43,627 nucleotides of DNA from Anaerolineae bacterium (GCA_012270545.1 JAAXID010000159.1:1-43627); one strand, 5' to 3'; numbered from the stretch's first letter, positions 1-8,965 are shown. Program-made: numbers and translations. The notes: generated by a model not told the origin, from the letters alone.

Positions 1-177
1 GTTATAGAATAAGATGAGTTTGTATCGTGGCCTGATATGCTGAAATGATGCCATAATTGGTTGATCGTAGTCGGATATTGGTAGCGCTTTACTCTATCAC
101 AGAATTCCTCGAAGTGGTAAGGCTCTTCTAAACGATAGCCGTCGGTCACGCGCTTCCTGTCATTCTCAGGCGGAAAC

Positions 178-2592
178 GTGACCGCTGTTACAGGAATGCC
201 ATGCATGCAGGAACTGCAAAGGGCTATTGAGGATTTGCGCCAGCGCGCGCAACGAACAACTGATGCCCAGGCATTGAGCGAGCTGGAGCAGGAAGCTCGC
301 GACCTCTTGATGGAAGCGAAGAATACGCCGCTGGAAAACGAGGCGCAGGAGCTCTTCGCCGAAATAGCAGGCAGCCAAAGGACTAGCAGCCCCAGACCGA
401 ATTCCGCCGCCCTGCGCGGCCTGGTTCGGCGCGCCAGAATCCGCATCGAAATCGCCGGTGATGACGACGATATCGACGAAGCGATCGATATTCTGGCGGA
501 CGCCCTGCGCATGGACAGCAGCAACAGCGATGTCATCAGCCTGTTGCAGCAGGCCGGCGCCCACAGCGCCCAGGCGAAGCAGCGCGTGCAAGAGCTGTTT
601 AATCGCCATAACGTCAGCTCAGCGCCGACCTCGACCTCCAGCGCGCCCAGTGCCGAGCCGCGGCGGCCCGCCCCCACATATGAGCCAACTGGCGAAGCAC
701 CTGCGCCATACAGTGGGCCTGCCGACTACGATCCGCCGGAGCGCAGCATGAGCGAAGCGGCCGAGCCCGCGGGAGAAGAGCGTTCCGTTCAGTCATCTTC
801 TCCACTAGATGAGCTGCTGTCCCGTCTCACCGAGAGTTATTACTCCGGCGAATACCAGCAAACGATCGATGTCGCCAACCGGATATTGGCGCTGCAAGCC
901 AATAACCCCACGGCCCTCGAATATCGTGAGAAATCCGAAGACAACCTGATTCGCGGCATCGTCCCCGATCACCGCATTCCCTTCGAGGCGCGCGTCGCCT
1001 ACAACCGCGCCAATTCACTGGTTCGCGCCGGAAACTATGAGCAGGCGTCGGGGCTGTACCGCGAAGCGCGGGAACTGGCGGAGCGCGATGGTATACTGAC
1101 CTGGAAGGACGTCGAACAGGCGCTGCTCGACATTCAGGATCTGGCGCTGGCCCGCGAGCTGCTCACCGATGGCGACCGGCTGATGGCGAACGACAATTGG
1201 TCGGAGGCTTTGCGCAAATACGAAGGCGCCTTGCGCGTCGTGCCAAATGACCCACAGGCGGAAGAGCGCCTGGAAATGATCCGGCGGATCCAACGGGATT
1301 ACGACCAGATCGCAGTCAATATGAACACGATCGGCGGCACGTTGGAAGAGCAAGTCGCTCAAGTCGCCAGCGTGCGCAGCCTGCTCTCACACACCCGTCA
1401 GCTGCTGCCGAACAGTCAGCGTCTGGCGCAGATGCAGCAGGAGATGGACAACAAGCTCGCCAGCATTCGCAGCCAGGTCAATGACCAGGCACAGATGTCG
1501 CTCAACCACGCCAATAACTCAACGACCCTAGACGAACGCATGCTGCTGATGAACGCCGCCATAAAGCTGCTGGAGCTGGGCTTGGAGCTAGACCCCACTG
1601 ACGGCACTTTTTCCGAAATGTTGATGCGGTCGCGCAATTTGCAAGCGGATATTTCGCGCGCTCAACAAGCGATAAGACGGGCGCAAGCGCTAGTCTCGCA
1701 GAACTTCGATGCCGAGCTGGCGCAAGCGCGTCAGATGCTGGCGGAAATGGCCGCCGATTATGCCCAGGATGAGCGGTTCCGCGCTACGGTAAACGACCTG
1801 TTCAACCGTTATCTCGAGCGGGCCGAAGAAGCGCTCCAGGAAGGCAACAACCGCGAAGCGCGGACCTGGCTCGATGCCATGCGCGATGACCCCTTCCGGA
1901 TCCTTGGACGCCGCGCCGATATCTCGCGCATTGACAGCATACTCCGCCGCCGCCGCAATCGTGGCCGCATGGTCATCCTCTTTGTTCTGATCATAATTGG
2001 TGGCGTCGGGAGTGTGGTGGGCTATATGAATCGCGCGCCTATTCAAAACACGCTTGGGGCGATTTTCTTTCCGACGTCGACGCTGACGCCAACACCGACG
2101 CTGACGCCGACCACGACGTCTACGCCAACCATTACCTTTACGCCATCTGATACACCAACCGCTACGAGTACGGCCACCAATACGCCAACGGCAACCAATA
2201 CGTTTACGCCTACCGCGACCTTCACGCCGTCCGATACGCCGACACAAACCAGCACGCCAACCTATACGGCAACGCCATCGGACACGCCCACCGCTACCGG
2301 AACGCCAACGCCTACGTCCACACCGGTAATATTGTGTCAGGTTGTGGTGCTCAATACCAATTCGATCAGGGTGCGTTCACGGCCGACAAACCGAGCCGGG
2401 ACGCCGATCGTGGGCTGGTTGGGCACGGGCACCGTGGCCTCCGTCTTGAAGTTGCAGCGAGAAGAACGGAACCCCACGGGTCCGATCTGGTACTTTATAC
2501 GGGTCAATGTCGATGACGCCAATCTTGATGGCTGGATTCGCAGCGATATCGTCAGCAATGTGATAGGCAGCGAATGTCCTGAATCGCCCTAG
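178..2592 (+). CDS. TPR-like protein with membrane anchor, TP-rich linker and SH3-like domain
   Basis: The 804-residue product has a long helical, repeat-like N-terminal part (about residues 1-590). It contains TPR-like stretches, for example around 215-260 and 270-370, and a Pro/Ser-rich break near 150-200. One hydrophobic segment lies at about 598-616, preceded by arginines (RRRRNRGR), which favours a cytoplasmic N-terminus. Residues 631-717 are a low-complexity linker of TPTPT/TPSDTPT units, and about 719-795 resemble a bacterial SH3 domain (NSIRVRSRP, then GWLGTG and GWIRSDIV). The inferred role is a scaffold linking cytoplasmic protein contacts to the cell wall; no enzyme motif is seen. 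The start is GTG at 178 with AGGCGG 4 nt upstream; ATG at 196 or 205 is possible. The next gene begins 31 bp downstream on the same strand. The architecture is clear, the function unknown. Confidence 0.85.
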   Translation: MTAVTGMPCMQELQRAIEDLRQRAQRTTDAQALSELEQEARDLLMEAKNTPLENEAQELFAEIAGSQRTSSPRPNSAALRGLVRRARIRIEIAGDDDDIDEAIDILADALRMDSSNSDVISLLQQAGAHSAQAKQRVQELFNRHNVSSAPTSTSSAPSAEPRRPAPTYEPTGEAPAPYSGPADYDPPERSMSEAAEPAGEERSVQSSSPLDELLSRLTESYYSGEYQQTIDVANRILALQANNPTALEYREKSEDNLIRGIVPDHRIPFEARVAYNRANSLVRAGNYEQASGLYREARELAERDGILTWKDVEQALLDIQDLALARELLTDGDRLMANDNWSEALRKYEGALRVVPNDPQAEERLEMIRRIQRDYDQIAVNMNTIGGTLEEQVAQVASVRSLLSHTRQLLPNSQRLAQMQQEMDNKLASIRSQVNDQAQMSLNHANNSTTLDERMLLMNAAIKLLELGLELDPTDGTFSEMLMRSRNLQADISRAQQAIRRAQALVSQNFDAELAQARQMLAEMAADYAQDERFRATVNDLFNRYLERAEEALQEGNNREARTWLDAMRDDPFRILGRRADISRIDSILRRRRNRGRMVILFVLIIIGGVGSVVGYMNRAPIQNTLGAIFFPTSTLTPTPTLTPTTTSTPTITFTPSDTPTATSTATNTPTATNTFTPTATFTPSDTPTQTSTPTYTATPSDTPTATGTPTPTSTPVILCQVVVLNTNSIRVRSRPTNRAGTPIVGWLGTGTVASVLKLQREERNPTGPIWYFIRVNVDDANLDGWIRSDIVSNVIGSECPESP

Positions 2593-2623
2593 GCTTCTGC
2601 TCCTATTTCCTTCGGGCGCACTC

Positions 2624-2881
2624 ATGGACACAATACAAAGGACGGCGGAAATCGCAGCAATCCAAAGGCGATATGATGCCTACCTAATGGGATTGCCCAA
2701 CGTCGTAGGAACGGGAATCGGTTATCGGCAGCGCGCTGGGCAGCCCAGCGATGAACTGTGCCTGGTTGTTATGGTCAGTCAAAAATGTGAACGAACTGAA
2801 TTGGCGGCGGAGGCCATTCTGCCGCGCGAATTGGATGGCGCGTCCATTGATGTCATTGAGACCGGCGCATTTGTAATCTAG
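2624..2881 (+). CDS. Small protein matching the N-terminal domain of the 6469-7554 protease
   Basis: An 85-residue protein with no signal peptide or membrane segment. Its body (GLPNVVGTGIGYRQ ... LCLVVMVSQK ... ILPRELDGASIDVIETG) lines up with residues about 20-85 of the protease at 6469 (RRGVVGVAVGFRN ... LALAVLVQQK ... IVPSDVKGARTDVVEVG). The two share the GVG/VAVG turn, a hydrophobic strand ending in Q-K, and an acidic T/I-DVxExG end. It looks like the stand-alone form of that domain, which may chaperone or regulate a protease (inference). It follows the TPR protein gene by 31 bp and may be co-transcribed with it. The Shine-Dalgarno is weak. The paralogy argues that it is a real gene. Confidence 0.65.
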   Translation: MDTIQRTAEIAAIQRRYDAYLMGLPNVVGTGIGYRQRAGQPSDELCLVVMVSQKCERTELAAEAILPRELDGASIDVIETGAFVI

Positions 2882-2899
2882 ATCTACTGCCTCAGCGAA

Positions 2900-3670
2900 T
2901 TACCAAGCTGTATAACCGCCGTCGACGACCAGGTTAGTTCCAGTTGTGAAACTGGCGCCTGGCGACGCCAAATAGAAAATTGCCTGGGCGATCTCTTCAG
3001 GTTTGCCGATCCGTCCCTGGGGTGTCATCGCCAGCCAGGTGGGCCGCCAATCATCATTGCTGAAGCCTTCCAATGTCATGTCAGTGCCGATGTAGCCGGG
3101 CGAGACGCAATTGACGCGCAGGCCGCGATCAGCCCATTCTCCGGCCAGCGACTTGGTCAGCATGATGACGCCAGCCTTCGCCGCATTATAATGCGCCTGT
3201 GGCTGGGGTGTGTTTGAAATCATCCCCGACATGGATGCCACATTGACGATGACGCCGCTTCCCCGCTCCAGCATGTGACGCCCAAGGGCGCGGCAGCACC
3301 AGAACACCCCGTTGAGGTTGACCGCTATCATGTTGAGCCAATCTTCATCGCTGCATTCTTCCGCTGGCACGCCCTGCGCGATGCCCGCGTTGCATACCAG
3401 AATGTCAATATTGGGGAAAGCGTCCAGCGCCTGCGCCACCATTCGATTGACGCTCTCCGAGCTACGGACATCGACCTCAATGAACATGGACTTGCGCCCC
3501 ATGCTCTCGATTTCCGCCGCGGCTTTCTCGCCGTTTTCCACGATGTATTCCGCGATGATGACATCGGCGCCGGCGGCTGCCATTCGGCGCGCGGTAGCCA
3601 AGCCAATGCCCCGGCCCGCGCCGGTGATCAGCGCCGTTTTCCCGCTGAGATCAAAGTCGGTATCGCTCAT
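2900..3670 (-). CDS. SDR-family NAD(P)-dependent oxidoreductase
   Basis: A classical short-chain dehydrogenase of 256 residues. The Rossmann cofactor motif is TGAGRGIG (residues 16-23), followed by CNAGIA, the catalytic serine region NVASMSG, and YNAAK with Tyr161 and Lys165. The C-terminal PGYIGTDM and GTNLVVDGGYTAW are typical of FabG/glucose-1-dehydrogenase-like members. The reaction is NAD(P)-dependent oxidation or reduction of an alcohol/ketone; the substrate cannot be read from sequence. The chosen start is ATG at 3670, preceded by GAGG 8 nt upstream. An upstream in-frame TTG at 3682 overlaps that Shine-Dalgarno and is unlikely. The gene stands alone, convergent with the small gene ending at 2881. 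Confidence 0.9.
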   Translation of the reverse strand: MSDTDFDLSGKTALITGAGRGIGLATARRMAAAGADVIIAEYIVENGEKAAAEIESMGRKSMFIEVDVRSSESVNRMVAQALDAFPNIDILVCNAGIAQGVPAEECSDEDWLNMIAVNLNGVFWCCRALGRHMLERGSGVIVNVASMSGMISNTPQPQAHYNAAKAGVIMLTKSLAGEWADRGLRVNCVSPGYIGTDMTLEGFSNDDWRPTWLAMTPQGRIGKPEEIAQAIFYLASPGASFTTGTNLVVDGGYTAW

Positions 3671-3771
3671 GATCAGCCTCAATTAATGCATCAATCCCTG
3701 TAATGGCAGCGACAATACCACAGCCATTAGGCCGCTGACAAGATTATGAACATCCAGGGAGTGGTGAATTG

Positions 3772-3788
3772 CGAGGATATAATCCTCG
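3772..3788. repeat. Perfect 17-nt palindrome
   Basis: CGAGGAT and ATCCTCG are perfectly inverted around ATA. The centre contains a TATAAT on the plus strand. It lies 13 bp left of the larger imperfect inverted repeat at 3801-3871 and upstream of the SDR gene, so it could be an operator, a hairpin or part of the same repeat element. Confidence 0.5.
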
Positions 3789-3800
3789 GCGTCCCAAGTT

Positions 3801-3871
3801 TGTAGGGGCAATCCTTGGATCGTCCGAACCAATAGACTATGAATGCAGGAGACTCAAGAGTCGCCCCTACA
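3801..3871. repeat. Imperfect inverted repeat, MITE/REP-like
   Basis: Two 21-nt arms (3801-3821 and 3851-3871) match in inverted orientation at 16 of 21 positions, with the outer 9 (TGTAGGGGC) identical. The 29-nt centre shows no coding potential. Short palindromes of this kind in intergenic DNA usually occur in many genomic copies; no second full copy is seen in this window. The whole 3671-3979 gap (309 bp) holds only this repeat and the 3772-3788 palindrome. Confidence 0.55.
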
Positions 3872-3979
3872 TCTATCATTTCCTGAGATAGGATTATGGA
3901 TTGCCATATCCCCGATATTTACCACTCCCAACATCCGCGCGGAGATGAAGATGTATTGACTTGGGAATTCCGGACCGCG

Positions 3980-4999
3980 CTAGCCGCCGATGTGGTACAT
4001 CTCGACTTTTTTGCGGCGGTCGCGTACCGCTTGCGTCAGCGAGCTGCGTATCTCCGAGTAGCGGTCGATGCGCTCGCGCCAGGTCGCGCGAATCATCGCC
4101 TCAAGCTCATCATCGGTAGCGCCTGCGCGCAGCGGATCGCGCAAGCTGGTGCCTTCAATGGCAAAGAGACAGGTGAAGATTCGCCCTTCTGGCGAAAGGC
4201 GCATCCGCGTGCAGGCGCCGCAGAATGGCTGTGTCACCGAGCTGATCAAGCCGATTTCGCCCTCGCCATCGGCATAGCGATAACGCCGCGCCACCTCGCC
4301 GAAGTAATTGCCGGCCACCGGCTCCAGCGGCATTTCGGCGTCCAGAATCTCGACAATCTCGGCGGCGGAGACGACCTCATCCATCTTCCAGCCGTTCATA
4401 TTGCCGACATCCATATACTCGATAAAGCGCAAGATGTGCCCGCGCTCCTTGAAGAAACGAGCCAGATCCACCAGCGTGTGGTCATTGACGCGGCGCTGTA
4501 CGACGGCGTTGATCTTCAGCGGCGAATAACCGGCGTCTTCCGCCGCGTAAATGCCCTCCAGCACCTTGCCCACACCTGAGCGACCGCCATTCATCTGGCG
4601 GAAAATCTCATCGTCAAGCGTGTCCAGGCTGATGGTCAAGCGTTTCAATCCGGCCGCTTTCAAGGCGTCGATTTTTTGCGGCAGCAGGAAGGCGTTGGTG
4701 GTCATCGCTAAATCGTCGACGCCATCAAGCGCGTCCAGCATCGCCACCAGCTTTTCGATGTCCTGACGCAGAAGCGGCTCCCCGCCGGTCAAGCGGATCT
4801 TCACCGCCCCGAGCCGCACGATGATCCGAGTCAGCCGGGTGATCTCTTCAAAACTTAGCAAATGCGGTTTGGGCAAGAAGCGATAACGCTCGTTGAAAAT
4901 CTCCGCCGGCATACAATAGGGACAGCGGAAATTGCAGCGATCGGTCACCGAGATCCGCAGATCGCGCAGGGGTCGCTCGTATTTATCGTGAAGGGTCAT
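3980..4999 (-). CDS. moaA: GTP 3',8-cyclase (molybdenum cofactor biosynthesis protein A)
   Basis: A 339-residue radical-SAM enzyme that converts GTP to 3',8-cyclo-7,8-dihydro-GTP, the first step of molybdopterin synthesis. The SAM-binding cluster motif CNFRCPYC is at residues 22-29. The second C-terminal cluster is seen in CGACTRMRLSPEGRIFTCLF. The protein ends in the diagnostic Gly-Gly (MYHIGG), whose free tail enters the active site in known MoaA. The glycine-rich TGGEPLLRQ motif is also present. Length is normal for the family. Start is ATG at 4999. No other moa genes lie in the window, so the pathway is dispersed. Confidence 0.95.
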   Translation of the reverse strand: MTLHDKYERPLRDLRISVTDRCNFRCPYCMPAEIFNERYRFLPKPHLLSFEEITRLTRIIVRLGAVKIRLTGGEPLLRQDIEKLVAMLDALDGVDDLAMTTNAFLLPQKIDALKAAGLKRLTISLDTLDDEIFRQMNGGRSGVGKVLEGIYAAEDAGYSPLKINAVVQRRVNDHTLVDLARFFKERGHILRFIEYMDVGNMNGWKMDEVVSAAEIVEILDAEMPLEPVAGNYFGEVARRYRYADGEGEIGLISSVTQPFCGACTRMRLSPEGRIFTCLFAIEGTSLRDPLRAGATDDELEAMIRATWRERIDRYSEIRSSLTQAVRDRRKKVEMYHIGG

Positions 5000-5304
5000 C
5001 GTCCCGCTTCATACCGTTCAAGTGCCGCGTCAGTGTAGCGAGGCGCGGCTCGTTTATCAAGCCCGCTAGTCGTCGATGCAGCCGGCGCTGTCCTCGCGTA
5101 TAGCAAGTATATCGCATCTCTCTTAGAATTGAGTTTGCGCGCTTAGTTTGCGATGCTTGTCGCTGTCACAATATCCTAGACTTTCGGCCGACGCCAGAGA
5201 CTGTCGGCTTTGATGCCAAGCGCAAAGGGACGAGCGGGCTGTCATCTGCGCTAGCGCTGCCCCGTCTCAGTTAATACTGTACAAGCAACGGAGTAAAAAT
5301 CACG
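5000..5304. other. Divergent intergenic region moaA / threonine synthase
   Basis: 305 bp without a gene. It holds a weak minus-strand -10 candidate for moaA (TATACT, plus coordinates 5106-5111) and a short inverted repeat (GCCGAC 5187-5192, GTCGGC 5203-5208). A GGAG at 5290-5293 serves as ribosome binding site for the gene at 5305. I see no convincing riboswitch, including no clear molybdenum-cofactor motif. Confidence 0.4.
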
Positions 5305-6399
5305 ATGGCGCAATCACGATGCAAGGAATGCGGCGCGCTCGCGGGGCCACTTGACTGGCGCTGCGGCGAATGCGGCGGCTCTTTGGACCTGGTCAATCTC
5401 CCCGCCTTCGATCCTTCGGCCATCGATTCGGGAGACTTCTCGCTCTGGCGATACCGCGCCATGCTGCCAGTGGAACGGCGCTTCAGCCTGGGCGAAGGCC
5501 TGACGCCGCTGGTCTCCGCTGAGCTGGACGGGATTCATTTCTACGCCAAGCTTGAATACCTGAATCCGACCGGTTCTTTCAAAGACCGCGGCACCACTAC
5601 CGTGCTCAACCATTTGGCCGCCCATGGCGCTACGGAAGTAATCGATAACTCATCGGGCAACGCGGGCGCCTCGCTGGCTGCCTATGCGAGCAGCGCGGGA
5701 ATGTCCGCCACCGTTTTTGTGCCAGCGGCCACAGCGGTGGAAAGCAAGAAGCGGCTGATACGGTCTTTCGGCGGCGCCATCATCGAGTCGCATGACTACC
5801 TGGCGGAGGTCTATGCCGCGGCTGAAGAGACCACCTACGCCAGCCACGCCTGGAGCCCGTACTTCGTCCTGGGTCAGCAGACAGCGGCCTGGGAGACCTG
5901 GGAACAACTTGGGCGACGCGCGCCGGCCGCGGTAGCGACGCCAGTCGGCCATGGCGGGCTATTCCTGGGCTTCTACCGCGGATTCAAGGCACTGTATGCT
6001 GCTGGCTTCATTGAGCGAGTTCCCCGCATGATCGCTGTGCAATCAGCGGGCGTCGATCCCGTCGTGCGCGGCTGGGAAACACAATCCGAATCACCGCCTC
6101 AGATTGAGCCCGGTTCCAGCGTCGCCGATGGCATTCTCGTCGATACTCCCGTGCGCGGCGAGCAGATCCTGCGCGCGCTCTATGACACGGAGGGCTTCGC
6201 GCTGCGGGTGGAGGATCCCGCCATTGAAGCGGCACAGCAACGTATGCAGGCGCGAGGTTTCATGATTGAGGCGACCAGCGCCGTAACAGCCGCCGCCTTA
6301 ACCCGGATTCGCGAGCGGATCGGCGACGAAGCTGAGCTGGTAATCGCCTTCACCGGCAGCGGTCTCAAGAACCTCGGTTCCTCGGCGGCGCCTGTATAA
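5305..6399 (+). CDS. thrC: Threonine synthase-like PLP enzyme
   Basis: A 364-residue fold-type II PLP enzyme. It opens with a small zinc-ribbon (Cys6, Cys9, Cys20, Cys23), as in many archaeal and bacterial threonine synthases. NPTGSFKDRG follows, with Lys93 as the PLP Schiff-base lysine, then the substrate/phosphate loop region NSSGNAGASLAAYAS. The C-terminal FTGSGLKN is the usual glycine loop near the cofactor. The expected reaction is O-phosphohomoserine to L-threonine. Related threonine dehydratases or diaminopropionate enzymes share much of this, but the zinc ribbon plus TGSFKDRG favours threonine synthase. GGAG lies 11 nt upstream of the ATG. No other threonine-pathway genes are nearby. 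Confidence 0.85.
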   Translation: MAQSRCKECGALAGPLDWRCGECGGSLDLVNLPAFDPSAIDSGDFSLWRYRAMLPVERRFSLGEGLTPLVSAELDGIHFYAKLEYLNPTGSFKDRGTTTVLNHLAAHGATEVIDNSSGNAGASLAAYASSAGMSATVFVPAATAVESKKRLIRSFGGAIIESHDYLAEVYAAAEETTYASHAWSPYFVLGQQTAAWETWEQLGRRAPAAVATPVGHGGLFLGFYRGFKALYAAGFIERVPRMIAVQSAGVDPVVRGWETQSESPPQIEPGSSVADGILVDTPVRGEQILRALYDTEGFALRVEDPAIEAAQQRMQARGFMIEATSAVTAAALTRIRERIGDEAELVIAFTGSGLKNLGSSAAPV

Positions 6400-6431
6400 G
6401 CCGCGCGTTATCTCACTCACTCATTCTGTCG

Positions 6432-6437
6432 TATAAT
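6432..6437 (+). promoter_or_regulatory. Candidate -10 box for the protease gene
   Basis: A perfect TATAAT lies 31 nt upstream of the ATG at 6469. The -35 region is poor (TTATCT at 6408-6413 with an 18-nt spacer). Confidence 0.45.
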
Positions 6438-6468
6438 GGCTTGGCACAAACAACGAGGATGACGCAGA

Positions 6469-7554
6469 ATGTCGATAGATTTGCTCCGCCAGACGCTGGA
6501 GGCGCAGCGAATGGCTCAGGCGGACTTGCTGCGACGGCGCGGCGTGGTCGGTGTAGCGGTCGGTTTTCGCAATTACAAAGAGGAAGTCACCAATCAGCTG
6601 GCGCTGGCTGTTCTGGTTCAGCAGAAGAAGCCGATTGAGGCGCTGAGCGCGGACGACATTGTTCCATCCGATGTCAAGGGGGCAAGAACCGATGTCGTCG
6701 AGGTGGGACGGCTTGAAGCGCTGCTGAACCCGCGCGATCGCTATCGACCCAATATTCCGGCTGGCGTCAGCATAGGGCATTACAAGGTCACAGCCGGCAC
6801 GCTCGGCGCCATCGTGTTTGACAAGAACACAGGCGAGCCCCTTATCCTGTCCAACAATCATGTGCTGGCGAACAGTAACGATGCCGAAATCGGCGATGTC
6901 ATCCTGCAGCCGGGACCTACCGATCACGGCGTACGGCCGGACGATGTCGTCGCCAAACTACATCGCTTTGAAATGCTGCGCTTCTACGACGAGACGGGAA
7001 TGGGACCGTCGCCGCCAAGGTCCACCCCGCCCCTTTTTCCGCCGGGCGGCTGCGACATCGTCGAACTCTTCGCAGCGGTGGGCAACGCGCTAGGCAAAAT
7101 TAGCGGCTCATCAAAACGCTTGACCAGCGTTCCCCGGGCGACGCCGCATACAGAAGCGACGCCGATATACGCGAATCGCGTCGACGCCGCGCTCGCCCGC
7201 CCCAACAACCCCATGCTTTTCCAACAAGCGATCGCGGAGATTGGACGACCCAATGGCATCAAACTCGCTCAGCTGGGTATGGAAGTGCGCAAACAGGGGC
7301 GCACCACCGGCTACACGGAAGGCGCCGTGACCCTGATGAACGCCACCGTCGATGTGTCTTACGGCGAGGACATGCAGGCGCGCTTCGTTGGGCAGGTCAT
7401 CACCACGCCGATGAGCCAGGGTGGAGACTCGGGCGCGCTGATCGTCGAGCGCGACAGCCTCAACGCAGTCGGCCTGCTATTCGCCGGGTCACGCCGGGCG
7501 ACGATCTTCACGCCGATGCAAACGGTTCTCGATGTCATGGAGGTCGATCTCTAA
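6469..7554 (+). CDS. Trypsin-like serine protease with extra N-terminal domain
   Basis: A 361-residue protein without an obvious signal peptide. Residues 1-85 form a small domain also found as the separate protein at 2624. The protease part begins near GTLGAIVFD. Its likely catalytic triad is His131 (LSNNHVLA), Asp239 (NRVDAALAR) and Ser321 (MSQGGDSGALIV). The order and spacing suit a chymotrypsin-fold enzyme of the NAL1-like or bacterial S1-like type. Substrates are unknown, and the lack of an export signal suggests a cytoplasmic role. The gene sits behind a TATAAT at 6432. A Shine-Dalgarno-like AGGATGA lies about 10 nt before the ATG. Confidence 0.8.
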   Translation: MSIDLLRQTLEAQRMAQADLLRRRGVVGVAVGFRNYKEEVTNQLALAVLVQQKKPIEALSADDIVPSDVKGARTDVVEVGRLEALLNPRDRYRPNIPAGVSIGHYKVTAGTLGAIVFDKNTGEPLILSNNHVLANSNDAEIGDVILQPGPTDHGVRPDDVVAKLHRFEMLRFYDETGMGPSPPRSTPPLFPPGGCDIVELFAAVGNALGKISGSSKRLTSVPRATPHTEATPIYANRVDAALARPNNPMLFQQAIAEIGRPNGIKLAQLGMEVRKQGRTTGYTEGAVTLMNATVDVSYGEDMQARFVGQVITTPMSQGGDSGALIVERDSLNAVGLLFAGSRRATIFTPMQTVLDVMEVDL

Positions 7555-7593
7555 GCGGTCGGGCCAGTCCGCATTCAACTCTTCAATCGCCTG

Positions 7594-7785
7594 CTACGCT
7601 AGATTCGGAAAGTTCGAGTCAAGAACGTTGATGGATAACCTGTCCCTATGATCCGCCGCCTCTGGATGGACTTGGCAGCCAGACACGCAAGCGCTCGTCG
7701 CCCGTGCCAACCGCCGACGCCAGACGCGCGCCAGTGCAGCAGAGACGAGGAAGAGGGTTAAGAGGAGCAATAATTTCAGCAGCAC
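7594..7785 (-). CDS. Possible small membrane protein
   Basis: A 63-residue frame starting with GTG. It begins with a strongly hydrophobic run (LLKLLLLLTLFLVSAALA), then a basic stretch (RVWRRRLAR) and a short polar tail with two cysteines. This would suit a single-pass membrane protein or a signal peptide. The Shine-Dalgarno is poor and no homology is recognised. It lies in the 315-bp gap between the protease gene and the SPFH gene and might be spurious. Confidence 0.3.
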   Translation of the reverse strand: MLLKLLLLLTLFLVSAALARVWRRRLARATSACVSGCQVHPEAADHRDRLSINVLDSNFPNLA

Positions 7786-7810
7786 AGTGAACTCACTGAA
7801 ACCGTCGCAT

Positions 7811-7840
7811 AGGAAAAGGACGCCCTGAAAAGAGCGTCCT
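7811..7840 (-). terminator. Rho-independent terminator after the SPFH gene
   Basis: AGGACGC (7817-7823) pairs with GCGTCCT (7834-7840) across a 10-nt loop. On the minus strand the stem is followed by TTTTCCT. It lies 30 bp past the stop codon of the minus-strand gene at 7870-8916. Confidence 0.75.
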
Positions 7841-7869
7841 AACTGTTGCCTGGCTATGTGGCTGGCTCG

Positions 7870-8916
7870 TTAGCGGCCGGCGTCGGTCAATTCGATCGCT
7901 GCTTCCGGCGCCTCGAAGTCGGCGCCCAGCTCAGTGAAATCATCCACGCTGAAGATGAAGGGGGCGTCCGCTGGCAGGAGCGCGAAAGAGACGTTATCCG
8001 ACAAGTTGGCGACGTAGAGATACTGAATCAGATTCGGATTGGCGGCGATCTGATCGCTGATGACGCGCAGCGCTTCCGCTTCCGCCTGCGCCTCGATCAA
8101 GCGGGCATTGGCGCGACCGCGGGCTTCCTGTTCAAGCGCATCGGCGCGACCGCCAGCCTCGGTCTGAACACGTTCCGCCTCGGTGCGGGCGCGTTGCAGC
8201 TTCTGCTCCTCGATCTGCTTTTCTTCAATCGAGTTGGCGAAGGCGTCATTGAAGTCGATCTGGCGCACCAGCAGCGATGTCAGCGTCAAGCCTTCGGCGC
8301 CCATGCGCAGGCCGACCAGCTCGGATATCCGACCACCGAGCGCCTCGCGCTCCAAGCCGTAAATCGCTTCCGCCTCGAATTGGGAGACGACATCGCGCGC
8401 CACTGCTCGCACAGTCGGGCGGATGAAGTCGGATTCGTAACGATTCTGCCAATTGAGATGAATCTGATTGACATCCTGTCGCTCAATGCGGTAAAGCACA
8501 GTGATATCCAGCCGCACTTCCTGACCATCGACCGTCAGCGCCTCGACCGCGTCGTTTCCTTGCAGGCGGCCCTCGGTGCTTATGCCCGACATCGTGTATT
8601 CACGCTGATCAGTCTGATAGATGATGTACTCCTGCAAGCCCGGAATGATGATCGACGTGCCGGGGGCGCGCGCCGGATCTTCCAGCTCACCGGTCAAGAC
8701 ATTGACGATGACCGCCGCCCGCGCCGGCTGCACGATCAAGATGCCGGAACTGATGACAAAGAGCACAATACCAGCGGCGAAACCCACCAGCGCCAGCATA
8801 ACGCCACCCTTCGACGACCGGCCCTGCGATGCCAGGGTGAAGGCGAAAGCAACGCCCAAAATTCCGACCCCGAACGCGAGTACCGCGACGATTCCCAATA
8901 GTCCACCAAAGTTCAT
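7870..8916 (-). CDS. SPFH/Band 7 (prohibitin/HflC-like) membrane protein
   Basis: A 348-residue protein with two hydrophobic segments near the N-terminus (about residues 5-28 and 38-62). The SPFH domain follows (about 65-240; ARAAVIVNVLTGELE to the region before FANSIEEKQIEEQ). A charged Glu/Ala/Gln/Arg-rich coiled coil spans about 235-290. SPFH proteins oligomerise into rings at membranes and regulate proteases or organise microdomains; the partner cannot be told here. Start is ATG at 8916 with GGAG 8 nt upstream, a minus-strand TATAAT further up, and a terminator after the stop. It therefore looks monocistronic. Confidence 0.88.
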   Translation of the reverse strand: MNFGGLLGIVAVLAFGVGILGVAFAFTLASQGRSSKGGVMLALVGFAAGIVLFVISSGILIVQPARAAVIVNVLTGELEDPARAPGTSIIIPGLQEYIIYQTDQREYTMSGISTEGRLQGNDAVEALTVDGQEVRLDITVLYRIERQDVNQIHLNWQNRYESDFIRPTVRAVARDVVSQFEAEAIYGLEREALGGRISELVGLRMGAEGLTLTSLLVRQIDFNDAFANSIEEKQIEEQKLQRARTEAERVQTEAGGRADALEQEARGRANARLIEAQAEAEALRVISDQIAANPNLIQYLYVANLSDNVSFALLPADAPFIFSVDDFTELGADFEAPEAAIELTDAGR

Positions 8917-8965
8917 GTCCGCTCCTTCATAGCAGTTGCGTCTGCTAGCTAAGTTACACTTGCTG

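Noticed and set aside
2070-2335. Regular repeats suggesting a CRISPR-like or VNTR array
   Set aside because: The repeats are in-frame Thr-Pro codons of the linker, not direct repeats with unique spacers. No cas genes are seen.
3896-4579. 227-codon plus-strand frame opposite moaA
   Set aside because: moaA on the minus strand is certain from both Fe-S motifs and the terminal Gly-Gly.
5000-5304. Molybdenum-cofactor riboswitch upstream of moaA
   Set aside because: I could not identify the conserved core or a plausible multi-stem fold; only short unrelated hairpins are visible.
7846-8901. 351-codon open frame on the plus strand opposite the SPFH gene
   Set aside because: It is an antisense shadow. 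The minus-strand protein has clear SPFH motifs, promoter, ribosome site and terminator, while the plus product has no recognisable domain.
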